A stretch of DNA of 64,000 bases from Pseudomonas petrae. Its GTDB lineage: Bacteria > Pseudomonadota > Gammaproteobacteria > Pseudomonadales > Pseudomonadaceae. The notes below the pieces were generated by a model, which ran no database searches, was not told where the DNA came from, and saw only the letters and a program-made list of their open reading frames with translations. Below are positions 23,998-32,963 of the stretch, piece by piece. The stretch is taken from NCBI RefSeq assembly GCF_021728295.1, contig NZ_JAKJXE010000001.1, positions 682,001 through 746,000 on the forward strand, in the 5' to 3' direction. Made by a program: the position numbers and the translations under genes. How positions within the stretch are numbered: position 1 is the stretch's first letter; each line of letters opens with the position of its first letter.

Positions 23998-24417
23998 ATG
24001 GACATAGATCTCAATAGCGCCATTGCAGAGTTGAAGAATTCTCGCATACCTCTTCCACGCCCTCAGCAGTTACCTGATGATGAGTTACTCAATGCGTACG
24101 AACAAGAGTTAGGGGTTCCTTTTCCAAGTGCCTACAGAACTTTTGTTAAAGAAGCAAGTGATAGTATTTGCAATGGAAAAGATGCCCTTAGATTAACAGC
24201 AAACAGAGACAGTCCTAGAGAGCTTCTAGATACTGTCATTGAGGCGAGACAGCAGGGTTTGCCCAAATCTTGGATCCCTATCTGCGAGGATAACGGAAAC
24301 TACTACTGTATTTTAGAAGATGGGACTGTACGGTATTGGTCACACGATGGAAGCTCAAATGAGAGCTGGCCTAATCTAGCGAGCTGGATTAAGCAAGCGT
24401 GGATAGACGGGGAGTAA
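23998..24417 (+). CDS. SMI1/KNR4 (SUKH) family immunity protein
   Basis: A 139-residue protein with the SUKH signature: LLNAYEQELGVPFPSAYRTF near residue 30-50, then WIPICEDNGNYYCILEDG and VRYWSHDG. SUKH proteins neutralise many polymorphic toxins, often nucleases. ATG 23998 has GGAG seven bases upstream. It directly follows the LHH nuclease module and is the likely cognate immunity, still intact although that toxin is frameshifted. Confidence 0.88.
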   Translation: MDIDLNSAIAELKNSRIPLPRPQQLPDDELLNAYEQELGVPFPSAYRTFVKEASDSICNGKDALRLTANRDSPRELLDTVIEARQQGLPKSWIPICEDNGNYYCILEDGTVRYWSHDGSSNESWPNLASWIKQAWIDGE

Positions 24418-24447
24418 AGCTCGGCTACATCCTTACGCTTAAATCGT

Positions 24448-26367
24448 GTGGGAGTTATCTGTAGTCACAGCATCAAGGCCGGTGATGGCGGTTTTGACAT
24501 CACGTGCGAAGCAGCCAGCAGAGTAACGCGCAGCGGCATAGGTGGCGGTGCAGTCGCCATCACCGACGACGCCGAACAGCAGAAACGCACCGGTCAGACC
24601 GCTGAAAAAACCGTCGCCAGCCTCAACCGCGACGTGTCCAGTGATCGCGACGGCAGCAACTCGCTCAAGCCGATCTTCGACGAAGACGAAATCCGCGCCG
24701 GTTTCGAGATCGTCAGCGCCTTCTCCAACGAAGCCAGCACCTTCCTCGCCAACAAGGCCAGGGAAGCGGACCTCAAGCGCCAGCAAGCCAAGAAGCTGCA
24801 GGCAGAAGCCGACAAAATCGATGGGCGTAACGATACCGAGCAGATGCTCTTGCAGAACAGTTCAAGGGAACTGTTGGCAGAAGCCAACGACATCTCGGAA
24901 AACTGGGGCGCAGGCGGCACGTACCGGCCGATCACCACCGCGCTGATCGGCGCCGCAGGCGGCAACATCAGCGCCGGCAATGCCGCCTTCGTGCAAGGGC
25001 TGGTGGTCAATTACGTCCAGCAACGCGGCGCGGGCTACATCGGCGACCTGGTCGCCAAAGGCGAACTCACCGAAGGCTCTCCACTGCACGCCGCCCTGCA
25101 CGGCATCGTCGCCTGCGCGGGAGCCGCCGCCAGCAGCCAGAGTTGCGGCAGTGGCGCAGCAGGCGCAGCGGCCTCCAGCCTGCTGACCGGCCTGTTCTCG
25201 CAAAGCAGCCCGGACGAAAGCGAAGAACAACGCGAAGCCAAACGTAATTTGATCGTCAGCCTGGTGACGGGACTGGCAGCGACCAGCACCTCTATTGACC
25301 CGACTACCGCCAATACGGCGGCGGGTGCGGCGGTGGATAACAACTGGTTGGCGACGCAGCAGATTGTGCAGTTCAAGAAGGAATATGACGAGGCGAAAGG
25401 CCCAATTGAAGCAGGCAAAGTGTTTGCTAAATGGGCCTTCATCAGCAGTAAGCAAGATGTGCTGACCCAGTTCGGTATCGGTAAAGGCCTGGCCCAGTCA
25501 GGCTGGAGCGATGTCACAGGCATGGCTGAGTTTATCGCCCATCCGATTGATGGTTTGAACGGTCTGAAAGCGTTGGTCAACGACCCAGCCGCCCGAAGTC
25601 AGTTTGGCGAAGCCCTGGTGACCAAGTTGAACGCTCAGATTGACCAGATGAAAACCGCCCTTGAGCAAGGTGGCGATCAAAATGCAGTGCTCCTCGGCGA
25701 GTCCATCGGCGAAATCGCCTGGCAGGTGGGGAGTATTGCCACGGGAGTTGGCGGTGCCGCGAGCGGTGGCGTGGCACTGGCCAAGGCGGGGATCAAGGTC
25801 GGCACTCAGCAGCTTGAAAAGATGGCTGAGATCGCTAAAATCGAGAAACTTGCTGCGAAGAATGCTAAAAATCCGAATCCGATGAGCCCGATGAGGGATT
25901 CTGAGACGACCACTCTTGTTGATCGGAATGTTTTGGAGGCGAAGCCTCAAGAAACAGGTAAGACCTTAGATGCAAAAGGGGCTGATGCCCCTAAAATCAC
26001 TATCAGAGATCATTATGATCACCACCTGAACATGGTAGATGACATAAAGGATCAACTTTCATCTCAGGGTTATAGAGTCAGCGAAAAAGAAATATCACTT
26101 GGCAGCGCGTGTGGCATTGGTCGTTGCAGACCGGACATTGTAGCCGAAGCGCCAGATGGAACCCTTAGGATTATTGAAATTAAGACAGGGAATGCGGACT
26201 TGAGTATTCGTCAGTCTGAGATTTTCCCTCAAATAGAAAATGGGAGTTCAATTTCTAGGGGTAAGGTGGCCGAAAGCTTTGGCCTAAAGTCAGGGGTACC
26301 GTTAAAGGAGCAAGGGTATCCTAACGGCATTCCTATTGAGATCATGAATTTTCCCGGTGCAAAATGA
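24448..26367 (+). CDS. Orphan CdiA C-terminal module 2: pretoxin + PD-(D/E)XK nuclease
   Basis: A 639-codon frame opening with GTG and lacking any TPS or signal domain. Residues about 25-500 repeat module 1, including VDNN at 25333-25344. After RNVLEA (25940) the toxin tip differs: DHYDHHLNMVDDIKDQLSSQ, then CRPDIVAEAPDGTLRIIEIK and RQSEIFPQI, giving the D...ExK...Q layout of a PD-(D/E)XK nuclease. The stop overlaps the start of the immunity gene (ATGA). Without a transport domain it cannot be exported as such; it may serve as donor sequence for a full cdiA elsewhere or be silent. Confidence 0.8.
   Translation: MGVICSHSIKAGDGGFDITCEAASRVTRSGIGGGAVAITDDAEQQKRTGQTAEKTVASLNRDVSSDRDGSNSLKPIFDEDEIRAGFEIVSAFSNEASTFLANKAREADLKRQQAKKLQAEADKIDGRNDTEQMLLQNSSRELLAEANDISENWGAGGTYRPITTALIGAAGGNISAGNAAFVQGLVVNYVQQRGAGYIGDLVAKGELTEGSPLHAALHGIVACAGAAASSQSCGSGAAGAAASSLLTGLFSQSSPDESEEQREAKRNLIVSLVTGLAATSTSIDPTTANTAAGAAVDNNWLATQQIVQFKKEYDEAKGPIEAGKVFAKWAFISSKQDVLTQFGIGKGLAQSGWSDVTGMAEFIAHPIDGLNGLKALVNDPAARSQFGEALVTKLNAQIDQMKTALEQGGDQNAVLLGESIGEIAWQVGSIATGVGGAASGGVALAKAGIKVGTQQLEKMAEIAKIEKLAAKNAKNPNPMSPMRDSETTTLVDRNVLEAKPQETGKTLDAKGADAPKITIRDHYDHHLNMVDDIKDQLSSQGYRVSEKEISLGSACGIGRCRPDIVAEAPDGTLRIIEIKTGNADLSIRQSEIFPQIENGSSISRGKVAESFGLKSGVPLKEQGYPNGIPIEIMNFPGAK
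24520..25940 (+). repeat. CdiA pretoxin repeat, copy R2
   Basis: Partner of 22142-23568. The left edge differs: before about 24520 the sequence is unrelated to module 1, so R2 begins at the codons for RVTRSGI. Confidence 0.85.
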
Positions 26368-26918
26368 TGAATGAAAAAGATATGGCTTCGATTTTGAAGG
26401 AGCAAGGCTGGGTTTGTAACAAGGACGAAGTTGGTGATTATTTTTGCGTAATCGATATGGAGGATACTGAAATTCAGGCTATCCCGTCTGTAGGCAAGCG
26501 CGCGGACCATTTTCGAGTTTCGCTTACGCCTTCCATTTCTTCAAAAGAATTTTCAGAGGCTGTTTCCTTTATATCGGGGGATGGTGGTAGTCACGTTCCG
26601 ATTATAGTTAGCCATGAAGGCCCGGAAAAAATCCCTAGCGTTTCTCGTGATGAAATTATCAGGCTGTCTGAGAAAGCGATATCATGGGCTCGTTCTCAGA
26701 GTATCGAAGATGGGTTGACGACTTACAGAAAGCTGCCAACCCATGCTAAAGGTGCAATGCCTGTCCGACACTTAGCGGCTCTAGCAATAGCGGGAGATAC
26801 TACACGCTTAGACGAGTACAAGAAGAGTTTTGAAAAGGGTGAAAGGCTTGGATTCGTACCTTACGTTACTTCAGATATGATTGATAGAGCACTTATCGTG
26901 GCTCAAAAAACCAAGTAA
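26364..26918 (+). CDS. Immunity protein, copy 2 (cognate to PD-(D/E)XK module)
   Basis: Sequence MMNEKDMASILKEQGWV and on, 184 residues, or 183 from the second ATG at 26367, which matches copy 1. It overlaps the toxin stop (ATGATGA), so the pair is translationally coupled, typical for toxin-immunity. About 94% identical to copy 1 by eye. The changes are scattered (for example DIGD to DMED, THAK for TYAK), suggesting either divergence after duplication or allelic origin. Confidence 0.75.
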   Translation: MMNEKDMASILKEQGWVCNKDEVGDYFCVIDMEDTEIQAIPSVGKRADHFRVSLTPSISSKEFSEAVSFISGDGGSHVPIIVSHEGPEKIPSVSRDEIIRLSEKAISWARSQSIEDGLTTYRKLPTHAKGAMPVRHLAALAIAGDTTRLDEYKKSFEKGERLGFVPYVTSDMIDRALIVAQKTK

Positions 26919-27049
26919 TCATCCAATAAAAACCCGCTTAACAATTTAGCTTTTTTTATTGAACACGATTCCCCGTCGTCGCTAGCACTACTTCTGGCGC
27001 CGACACTCAAATCAAGTGCACGCTAGCTAGGGAAAGAAGGTCATCGCCG

Positions 27050-27325
27050 ACTCCGCGGCGACCTGGCGAAGAACGAGAACCAGATCGGCGCCATCAGCGA
27101 CAACGCCAGCAGCGTGACGCGCAGCGGCATCAGTGGCGGTGCGGTCGTCATCACCGACGACGCCGAACAGCAAAAACGCACCGGCAAGACCGCTGAACAA
27201 ACCGTCGCCAGCCTCAACCGCGACGTGTCCAGTGACCGCGACGGCAGCAACTCGCTCAAGCCGATCTTCGACGAAGACGAAATCCGCGCCGGTTTCGAGA
27301 TCGTCAGCGCCTTCTCCAACGAAGC
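27050..27325 (+). pseudogene. CdiA module 3 stub
   Basis: Matches the beginning of module 1 (KNENQIGA ... SAFSNEA) and then stops matching at 27325-27326, where codons for SAFSNEA join unrelated sequence that ends at 27354-27356. No toxin tip is present. It is the right edge of the CDI remnant, 180 bases from the guaA island boundary. Confidence 0.75.
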
Positions 27326-27460
27326 ACCGATAACCAATCCATATCAGGCGCGTTAAGAGAAAGTCCTGTTGTGCTAGGAATTCGCCTTAGACCGTCAGCA
27401 TGAAAGAGAGATAGCTAGATGATTAGCGTACCTATTAGTAATGAAAACTTCAGACCAAAA

Positions 27461-27482
27461 AAAGCCCGCAATTACGCGGGCT
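27461..27482 (-). terminator. Left copy of guaA-type terminator
   Basis: Hairpin with seven-base arms AGCCCGC and GCGGGCT around AATTAC-type loop; on the minus strand it is followed by a T run. The 22 bases are identical to 46501-46522 next to guaA. I infer this is the original terminator of guaA, moved 19 kb away when the island entered. Confidence 0.7.
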
Positions 27483-27505
27483 TTGGCATCTAGCTAAACA
27501 AATTT

Positions 27506-27515
27506 ATTCCCACTC
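27506..27515. other. Candidate attL
   Basis: ATTCCCACTC repeats the guaA end at 46571-46580. Following bases show only patchy further match (CAATAGTCGC against CAATCGTCGC after a gap), so the core is short. Confidence 0.5.
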
Positions 27516-27572
27516 TATTATCAATAGTCGCGTAAAGCTCTTTAAACAGGAACCCTTAGAGAACCCACCAAT

Positions 27573-27776
27573 TTAAAGACCATGAAAAATACCATATATT
27601 TTCAGGGGGGCAGGATCAATGTCCTCGTTAGCAAAGGCATCCGCGATCTGACGCTTAAGGGCGGTCAATTCGTCCGCATCACCACCACGGATGACTTCGG
27701 CCAGCAGTTCCGCAGCGTACGACGGATCAGCCTGAAAGAGCTCTGCCATTGCTTCATCGTGGCTACGATCTTTCAT
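27573..27776 (-). CDS. Truncated antitoxin-like protein
   Basis: Encodes MKDRSHDEAMAELFQADPSY and on, 67 residues. This N-terminus is typical of the HigA-like / 'DNA-binding prophage protein' antitoxins, which normally run to about 100 residues with a C-terminal HTH. Here the HTH is absent and the tail APLKIYGIFHGL is unrelated, so the gene appears cut short 60 bases from the island edge. No toxin partner is next to it. Confidence 0.55.
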   Translation of the reverse strand: MKDRSHDEAMAELFQADPSYAAELLAEVIRGGDADELTALKRQIADAFANEDIDPAPLKIYGIFHGL

Positions 27777-27857
27777 CACCTATCTCACTCGAAATTTAGC
27801 GCTGAGTACCTGCTGAGCCACCATCGAGGCTGGCATCAGCATCACAAGCGATCATGA

Positions 27858-30800
27858 TCAGATATCCAACGTCGGTAAACCGTTTACGATGCTCATCGTC
27901 TTCAGACTGACCGTCACAACCCGTTGGAACAACTCCAGCGGATACTTGGGGTTACTCATGGTTTCGGTAGCCCAGTCGTTCGCGTCATTTACAATGCCGC
28001 TACTCTTGTCGGGACGTACCGCCTGACGCTCCATCACCCAATCTAATGCAGCCCGGCCATTAACTACGTAATTCCAAGCAGCCTCGGGGATGCTTTTGAG
28101 GGTAATGCGCTGGTTGTAGATGACCGTGGTTTTGTCGCCCTTCTTGGCTAACTTCATCTTCTCCACGCGGTAATCCGCATTGGTCAGCGCCCCCTTGGCC
28201 TCGATGGTCAACGGGTAAAGCTCGATGGTTTCATAATTCAGGTGGAGATCGGCCAAGGAGCGTCCTGCATGACTGAAAGTCCAGAAGTCGACAGCTTTCT
28301 TCACTGCCGGAATGCGCGGCAGCTCCTTGCTAAGATTATCGGCATAGCGCTCACAGTAGTCCGGGGAATGCAGGATGCCGTAGACGTAGTAGAACAAGTC
28401 TTGCTTGCTGATCTGCTCGCTAGGATACGCTGCTTGAAAGTGAGCCAGTCCTGTGTCGGTAATACCGTCGCGGCGCCGTATGCCACCTCCAGATGGCTCA
28501 ACAAAGAGATCATCTTTTGAGGCTTTAGCCGCTTCATCGTATAGGTAGAGTGGGAAACATTGACCCTTCTCAAGGTTGTCAAAGTTGGGGGGTAAATTCG
28601 CAACAAATGCAGAAAAGCCCGTACGCGCTCCAATCCCAGACACACAAATCACGACGTTTTCCACTCCAACCTGAGGGAAGATACGTGGCATTTGGTACAC
28701 ACGTTCATTGAGAGTTCGGTTGTAATAAATCCATTGTTTAGTGAATGGGCGATAGAGTGAGGGCGTCAGGGACGTCGCCTCGAACTCAAAAGCACGATCC
28801 TTAGCCAATTCCTGCTTGACATTATGCGTCCAACTGATGCGCTGCGGGTTTGTATCAATAAAGCTATCCAGAATCGCTTCACGCCCCTTTTTGTCCAGCG
28901 TAGGATGGGCCGCATTAAAGCGTTTTAACTCCGCGTTGTAGAAGCTGATCATACTGGTGACGTTAGCTTCCAACTTGGCAACGCTGGCGTTATATGCCCA
29001 GGCATCGCGAGCGGTCAGGATGCCCTGCGAATAATTATCGAATAGCTTTGGCCCCTCACCTCTTTTGTCACCTAAGACGATGAACTGGCTAAAGCTGTTA
29101 TCTCGTTGTTTGAGCCAGTCGCCATGTCCATCAGGAGAAATAGGCTGCCAGTCAGCTATGCCTGACACGCTAACGTAGCCGGCAATCCTCTCCAGTTTTT
29201 CTTCTTTGCTGAGGTCGTCACCAACATCGTGATAATAGATCTGACCATGGGCTGTAGCATCTGGGTTCTTAACCAAAATAGAAATAGCTATACCGGCCAT
29301 ACTGCCACTGCCGAAGATATTGCCGCCCTCTTTGGCTCTACCTTTACTCAACATGTTTTTGCGTATATCGCCGCGTAAATTAAAAACATGAATGCAGGAA
29401 AACTCCTCGGCCAGGCATTTGCGAACACCATCCATAGCAGATTTCTCTAGGAACCCCCCATTGGTCACATAGCCAATTACGCCCGCATTTCCAATACGAT
29501 CACTGGCCCAGCGGATGGCGCGAATATAGCTGTCATATAACCCTTTGGTCAGAGTTGCCTTAGAACGATCCGCGTAGGTGCAGCGGATACGGGCATCAAG
29601 GGACGGGTATTCAACGTTATCGTTATTGTCGTTCTCGCTTTTCTGACCGACCGAATACGGAGGATTCCCTACTATCACCCGAATATCTAAATCTTTTTGA
29701 CGCTTACGACGGGCACTGTTGTCCTCCAGCAAGGCATCTACCAGATCATCCTTTTCATACATCTGGAAGGTGTCGGTCAAACAGATACCTTCAAACGGGG
29801 TGTAACCATCAACCACTTCGCCGTGATAAGCAGCTTCGATGTTGATAGCAGCGATGTAGTAGGCAAGTAGTACGAGCTCGTTGGCGTGTATTTCATACCT
29901 ATACTTGTGCGGCAGCTCGTCCGGCTTGATCAAGCCCGACTGGATGAGGCGGGCGATGAAGGTGCCTGTGCCAGTGAAGGGGTCGATGATGTGAACGCCC
30001 TTGCTGCCTAGGGTCTGACCGAATTCTTTTTGCAACAGGTAGTTCACGCTATGGAGGATGAAGTCCACCACCTGAACAGGGGTGTAAACGATGCCCAATT
30101 TGTCTCGCATTTTAGGAAAAGCATTGGCAAAGAACTTTTCGTATAGCTCGACAATGATCTTCTGCTTACCCTGAGCATTGTTGATGCCCGCTGCGCGCTG
30201 CCGCACGCTAGCGTAGAACTTTTCCAAAGTGTCGGCTTCTTTGGCAAGGTGATGCTCATGGAGCGCGTCCAGAACGCCCTGCATGGCCTTAGACATGGGG
30301 TTGTGGCTTGCAAAGCTGTACTCATCGAACAGCGCATCGAACACCGGCTTGGTTACCAGATGCTGGGCTAGCATTTCAACGATCTCACCGTCAGTGATGC
30401 TGTCGTTGAGGTCATCACGCAGCTCCGCGGCGAAGGCCGCGAAAGTGGCTTTCTCGTTGGTGTATTCTGGGTTTTCCAGAATGCCCTGAATGCGGTCGAT
30501 GTGGGTGCGGGCAATCTTGGCGATGTCGTTGGCCCAGTCTTCCCAGTGGTGGCGGTTGCCACACTTCTCGACGATCTTGGCGTAGATCGCCTTCTCGATC
30601 TCTCCTACTTCATAGGCCAGCTCAGCCTGCTGGGTCATCTGGCCTGGAGCATCGCGGTCTTTATCGCGGTCTTTGCTGCCGACGCCGTACTGGCCTTTGC
30701 CAGCCTTACCGTTGCTGGTGCCGCTAGCTTTCTTCGCTTTTTTCTCGGCCTTGTCGGTGATCGCGATTACTTCCATCTTGCGAGGGTCGGAACCGATTAA

Positions 30801-32750
30801 GTCGAGCTTGTTGACCATGGCATCGAAGCTGTCATCGTGTGAACGCAGCGCTTGGAGTACCTGCCAAACCACTTTGTAGGTTTGATTGTCGTTGAGGGCT
30901 TCGTGGGGCTCCATCCCTGCTGGGATCACTACGGGAAGCACCACGTAGCCGCGCTTCTTGCCTGGGGCATTGCGCATGACGCGGCCTACAGACTGCACCA
31001 CGTCCACCTGCGAATTGCGCGGTGTGAGGAAGAGCACAGCATCCAGCGCAGGAACGTCCACCCCCTCGGAGAGACAGCGCACGTTACTGAGGATACGACA
31101 GGTATTTGCTGGAGCTTCTGCCTTCAGCCACTTTAGCTTCGCTTCCTTCTGGCTTGCATTCATGCCGCCATCGACATGCTCAGCCTCACAAATCAGGCGG
31201 GAGGTCTCATCGATTTCCTCAGAGTCCTGATAAGCCTCCACCACCGACTGGAACATGTCAGCAATGTTGATGGAACTGACTTTGTGCTTGGTACCTTTGT
31301 AGTTGGGCGAGATAACCTGACAGAAAGCCACGGCACGTTTCATTGGCTCATCATCTCCAATGAGCTGATCGTGCAAGCCTTGCTTCGCCAGCGCCTTCCA
31401 GCAACCAACGATTTTGGCAGCGTCATCTACTTTTAGCTGGTTGTTCTCATCCTTCAGCAGCTCTTGCAGGCGCCGACTGATGGCACTTTCTTCAACGGTC
31501 AGGACCAAAACCTTGTAGTCCGTAAGCAAGCCTCGCTGAACCGCCTCGGAGAAGTTGATGACGAACAGCTCTTTGCCGTACAGCGCTTCGTCATCCATTG
31601 AGCAGAGCGTGACCTCACCGGACTCGGCTTTGACCTTCGCGCTGTCGCCGTAGATGCGTGGAGTGGCGGTCATATAAAGGCGCTTGGCAGCGCGGATATC
31701 GTCGCCGTCGTGAATCCGCACGAACTTGCTTTCGTCGTCATCACCGAAGGTCGCGCCTGTTGTGCGGTGTGCTTCGTCGCAGATAACCAGATCGAAGTTG
31801 GCCAGACCGTACTCGTGCTGAGCACGGCTTATCACGTCGATGGAGTGATAGGTGGAGAACACCACGCTCATGTGCTCAGAGTCATGCCGCTTGAGCATTT
31901 CCGCCGCGAGACGATCCGCCTTAGTCGTCGCAGGGTAGCGAAGCTCATGGGTGAACACCTGAACCGCGTCATCCTCTGCCTTGCGCTGCTTACCGACATC
32001 ACTGTCGGAACAAACGGCGAAGCTGTGGAGCGGAGTTCCGCTCTCTTGCGTCCACTCGGTGAGAGTCTGCGACAGTAGCGAGAGACTGGGCACCAAGAAG
32101 AGCACACGTTTACCCTTACCCGACAAGCGCTCTGCTATTTTCAGGCTGGCGAAAGTTTTGCCGGTGCCACAAGCCATGATCAGCTTACCGCGCTCAGCAT
32201 CCTTAAGGCCTGCGACCACAGCATTTAATGCCGTCTGTTGGTGCTCGCGTAGCTGCTTCTTGGTCTTGAGCACGACCGCCTTTCTGGACTGGTACTTTGA
32301 CCAGTCAATCTGACTGTCCTCCAACGCTTGCAGGTCAATTTTGCTGACCGGAGGCTGCTGGCCCTGCAATGCATCCTCGGCGTGCTCGCCCCAGTTGTTG
32401 GTGGTGGTAACGATGACACGATGCGAGAACGGTGCCTTGCCCGAGGCGGTGAAGAAACTGTCGATATCCTTCTTCTGGACCTTATAATTTTCGGCGTAAA
32501 GTTTGCACTGGATGGCGTGGTACTCGCCGGTGCCTTGGGTCTTGGCCACCAGATCGATACCCGCGTCCTTGCCACTTAGCCCCCTTTCTTTGGCCCAGTC
32601 TGCGTACGTCCACACTTGGTCGTAGAGGTCGCGATAGGTCGCCTCGTTCCGCAAGTAGGTACAGATCAGCTCTTCAAAGTAGGTGCCTTTCTCGCGTTCA
32701 GTAACAGAAGCAACGCGATAAGCGTTGAGCAGCACAGCAAGGGCCGACAT
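27858..32750 (-). CDS. Type ISP-like single-chain restriction-modification enzyme (Mrr nuclease-helicase-methyltransferase)
   Basis: One 1,630-residue chain. Residues 15-120: Mrr-type nuclease with GIDLVAK (D66) and QCK (81-83). Residues about 165-700: SF2 translocase with Walker A CGTGKT (about 194-199), DEAH (325-328), TATP (361-364), and motif VI QSVGRVMRN. Then an N6-adenine methyltransferase with DPFTGTGTF (motif I, about 920) and NPPYSVGQ (motif IV, about 1030). The C-terminal part (about 1200-1630) would be target recognition. This order and size match the Type ISP enzymes LlaGI/LlaBIII. Start at 32750 is chosen because AAGGAA lies nine bases upstream; the ATG three codons earlier would abut that site. 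No separate S or M subunit is near. Target site unknown. Confidence 0.88.
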   Translation of the reverse strand: MSALAVLLNAYRVASVTEREKGTYFEELICTYLRNEATYRDLYDQVWTYADWAKERGLSGKDAGIDLVAKTQGTGEYHAIQCKLYAENYKVQKKDIDSFFTASGKAPFSHRVIVTTTNNWGEHAEDALQGQQPPVSKIDLQALEDSQIDWSKYQSRKAVVLKTKKQLREHQQTALNAVVAGLKDAERGKLIMACGTGKTFASLKIAERLSGKGKRVLFLVPSLSLLSQTLTEWTQESGTPLHSFAVCSDSDVGKQRKAEDDAVQVFTHELRYPATTKADRLAAEMLKRHDSEHMSVVFSTYHSIDVISRAQHEYGLANFDLVICDEAHRTTGATFGDDDESKFVRIHDGDDIRAAKRLYMTATPRIYGDSAKVKAESGEVTLCSMDDEALYGKELFVINFSEAVQRGLLTDYKVLVLTVEESAISRRLQELLKDENNQLKVDDAAKIVGCWKALAKQGLHDQLIGDDEPMKRAVAFCQVISPNYKGTKHKVSSINIADMFQSVVEAYQDSEEIDETSRLICEAEHVDGGMNASQKEAKLKWLKAEAPANTCRILSNVRCLSEGVDVPALDAVLFLTPRNSQVDVVQSVGRVMRNAPGKKRGYVVLPVVIPAGMEPHEALNDNQTYKVVWQVLQALRSHDDSFDAMVNKLDLIGSDPRKMEVIAITDKAEKKAKKASGTSNGKAGKGQYGVGSKDRDKDRDAPGQMTQQAELAYEVGEIEKAIYAKIVEKCGNRHHWEDWANDIAKIARTHIDRIQGILENPEYTNEKATFAAFAAELRDDLNDSITDGEIVEMLAQHLVTKPVFDALFDEYSFASHNPMSKAMQGVLDALHEHHLAKEADTLEKFYASVRQRAAGINNAQGKQKIIVELYEKFFANAFPKMRDKLGIVYTPVQVVDFILHSVNYLLQKEFGQTLGSKGVHIIDPFTGTGTFIARLIQSGLIKPDELPHKYRYEIHANELVLLAYYIAAINIEAAYHGEVVDGYTPFEGICLTDTFQMYEKDDLVDALLEDNSARRKRQKDLDIRVIVGNPPYSVGQKSENDNNDNVEYPSLDARIRCTYADRSKATLTKGLYDSYIRAIRWASDRIGNAGVIGYVTNGGFLEKSAMDGVRKCLAEEFSCIHVFNLRGDIRKNMLSKGRAKEGGNIFGSGSMAGIAISILVKNPDATAHGQIYYHDVGDDLSKEEKLERIAGYVSVSGIADWQPISPDGHGDWLKQRDNSFSQFIVLGDKRGEGPKLFDNYSQGILTARDAWAYNASVAKLEANVTSMISFYNAELKRFNAAHPTLDKKGREAILDSFIDTNPQRISWTHNVKQELAKDRAFEFEATSLTPSLYRPFTKQWIYYNRTLNERVYQMPRIFPQVGVENVVICVSGIGARTGFSAFVANLPPNFDNLEKGQCFPLYLYDEAAKASKDDLFVEPSGGGIRRRDGITDTGLAHFQAAYPSEQISKQDLFYYVYGILHSPDYCERYADNLSKELPRIPAVKKAVDFWTFSHAGRSLADLHLNYETIELYPLTIEAKGALTNADYRVEKMKLAKKGDKTTVIYNQRITLKSIPEAAWNYVVNGRAALDWVMERQAVRPDKSSGIVNDANDWATETMSNPKYPLELFQRVVTVSLKTMSIVNGLPTLDI

Positions 32751-32963
32751 ATGGCGCATTTCCTTATGGGAAGGCTAGCGAGAGAGGGTGAAAAGGGCGG
32801 CATTCTATCAAGTGAATTCGACGAAAGCAGGCAAGGCAGCACGACCAGCCGGAAAAATACGACCACGGACGAAAAAATCACATAACGGTATAAATACACG
32901 TTCACCCGTACTGACGCATGTGCCGCCTTTCCAGCGTGTCTAGTCGTACGTCGCGCGCATGAC

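Noticed and set aside
27573..27776. Small gene as regulator of the Type ISP enzyme
   Set aside because: It resembles an antitoxin N-terminus without HTH, and its reading frame ends toward the island edge, so control of the neighbour is unsupported.
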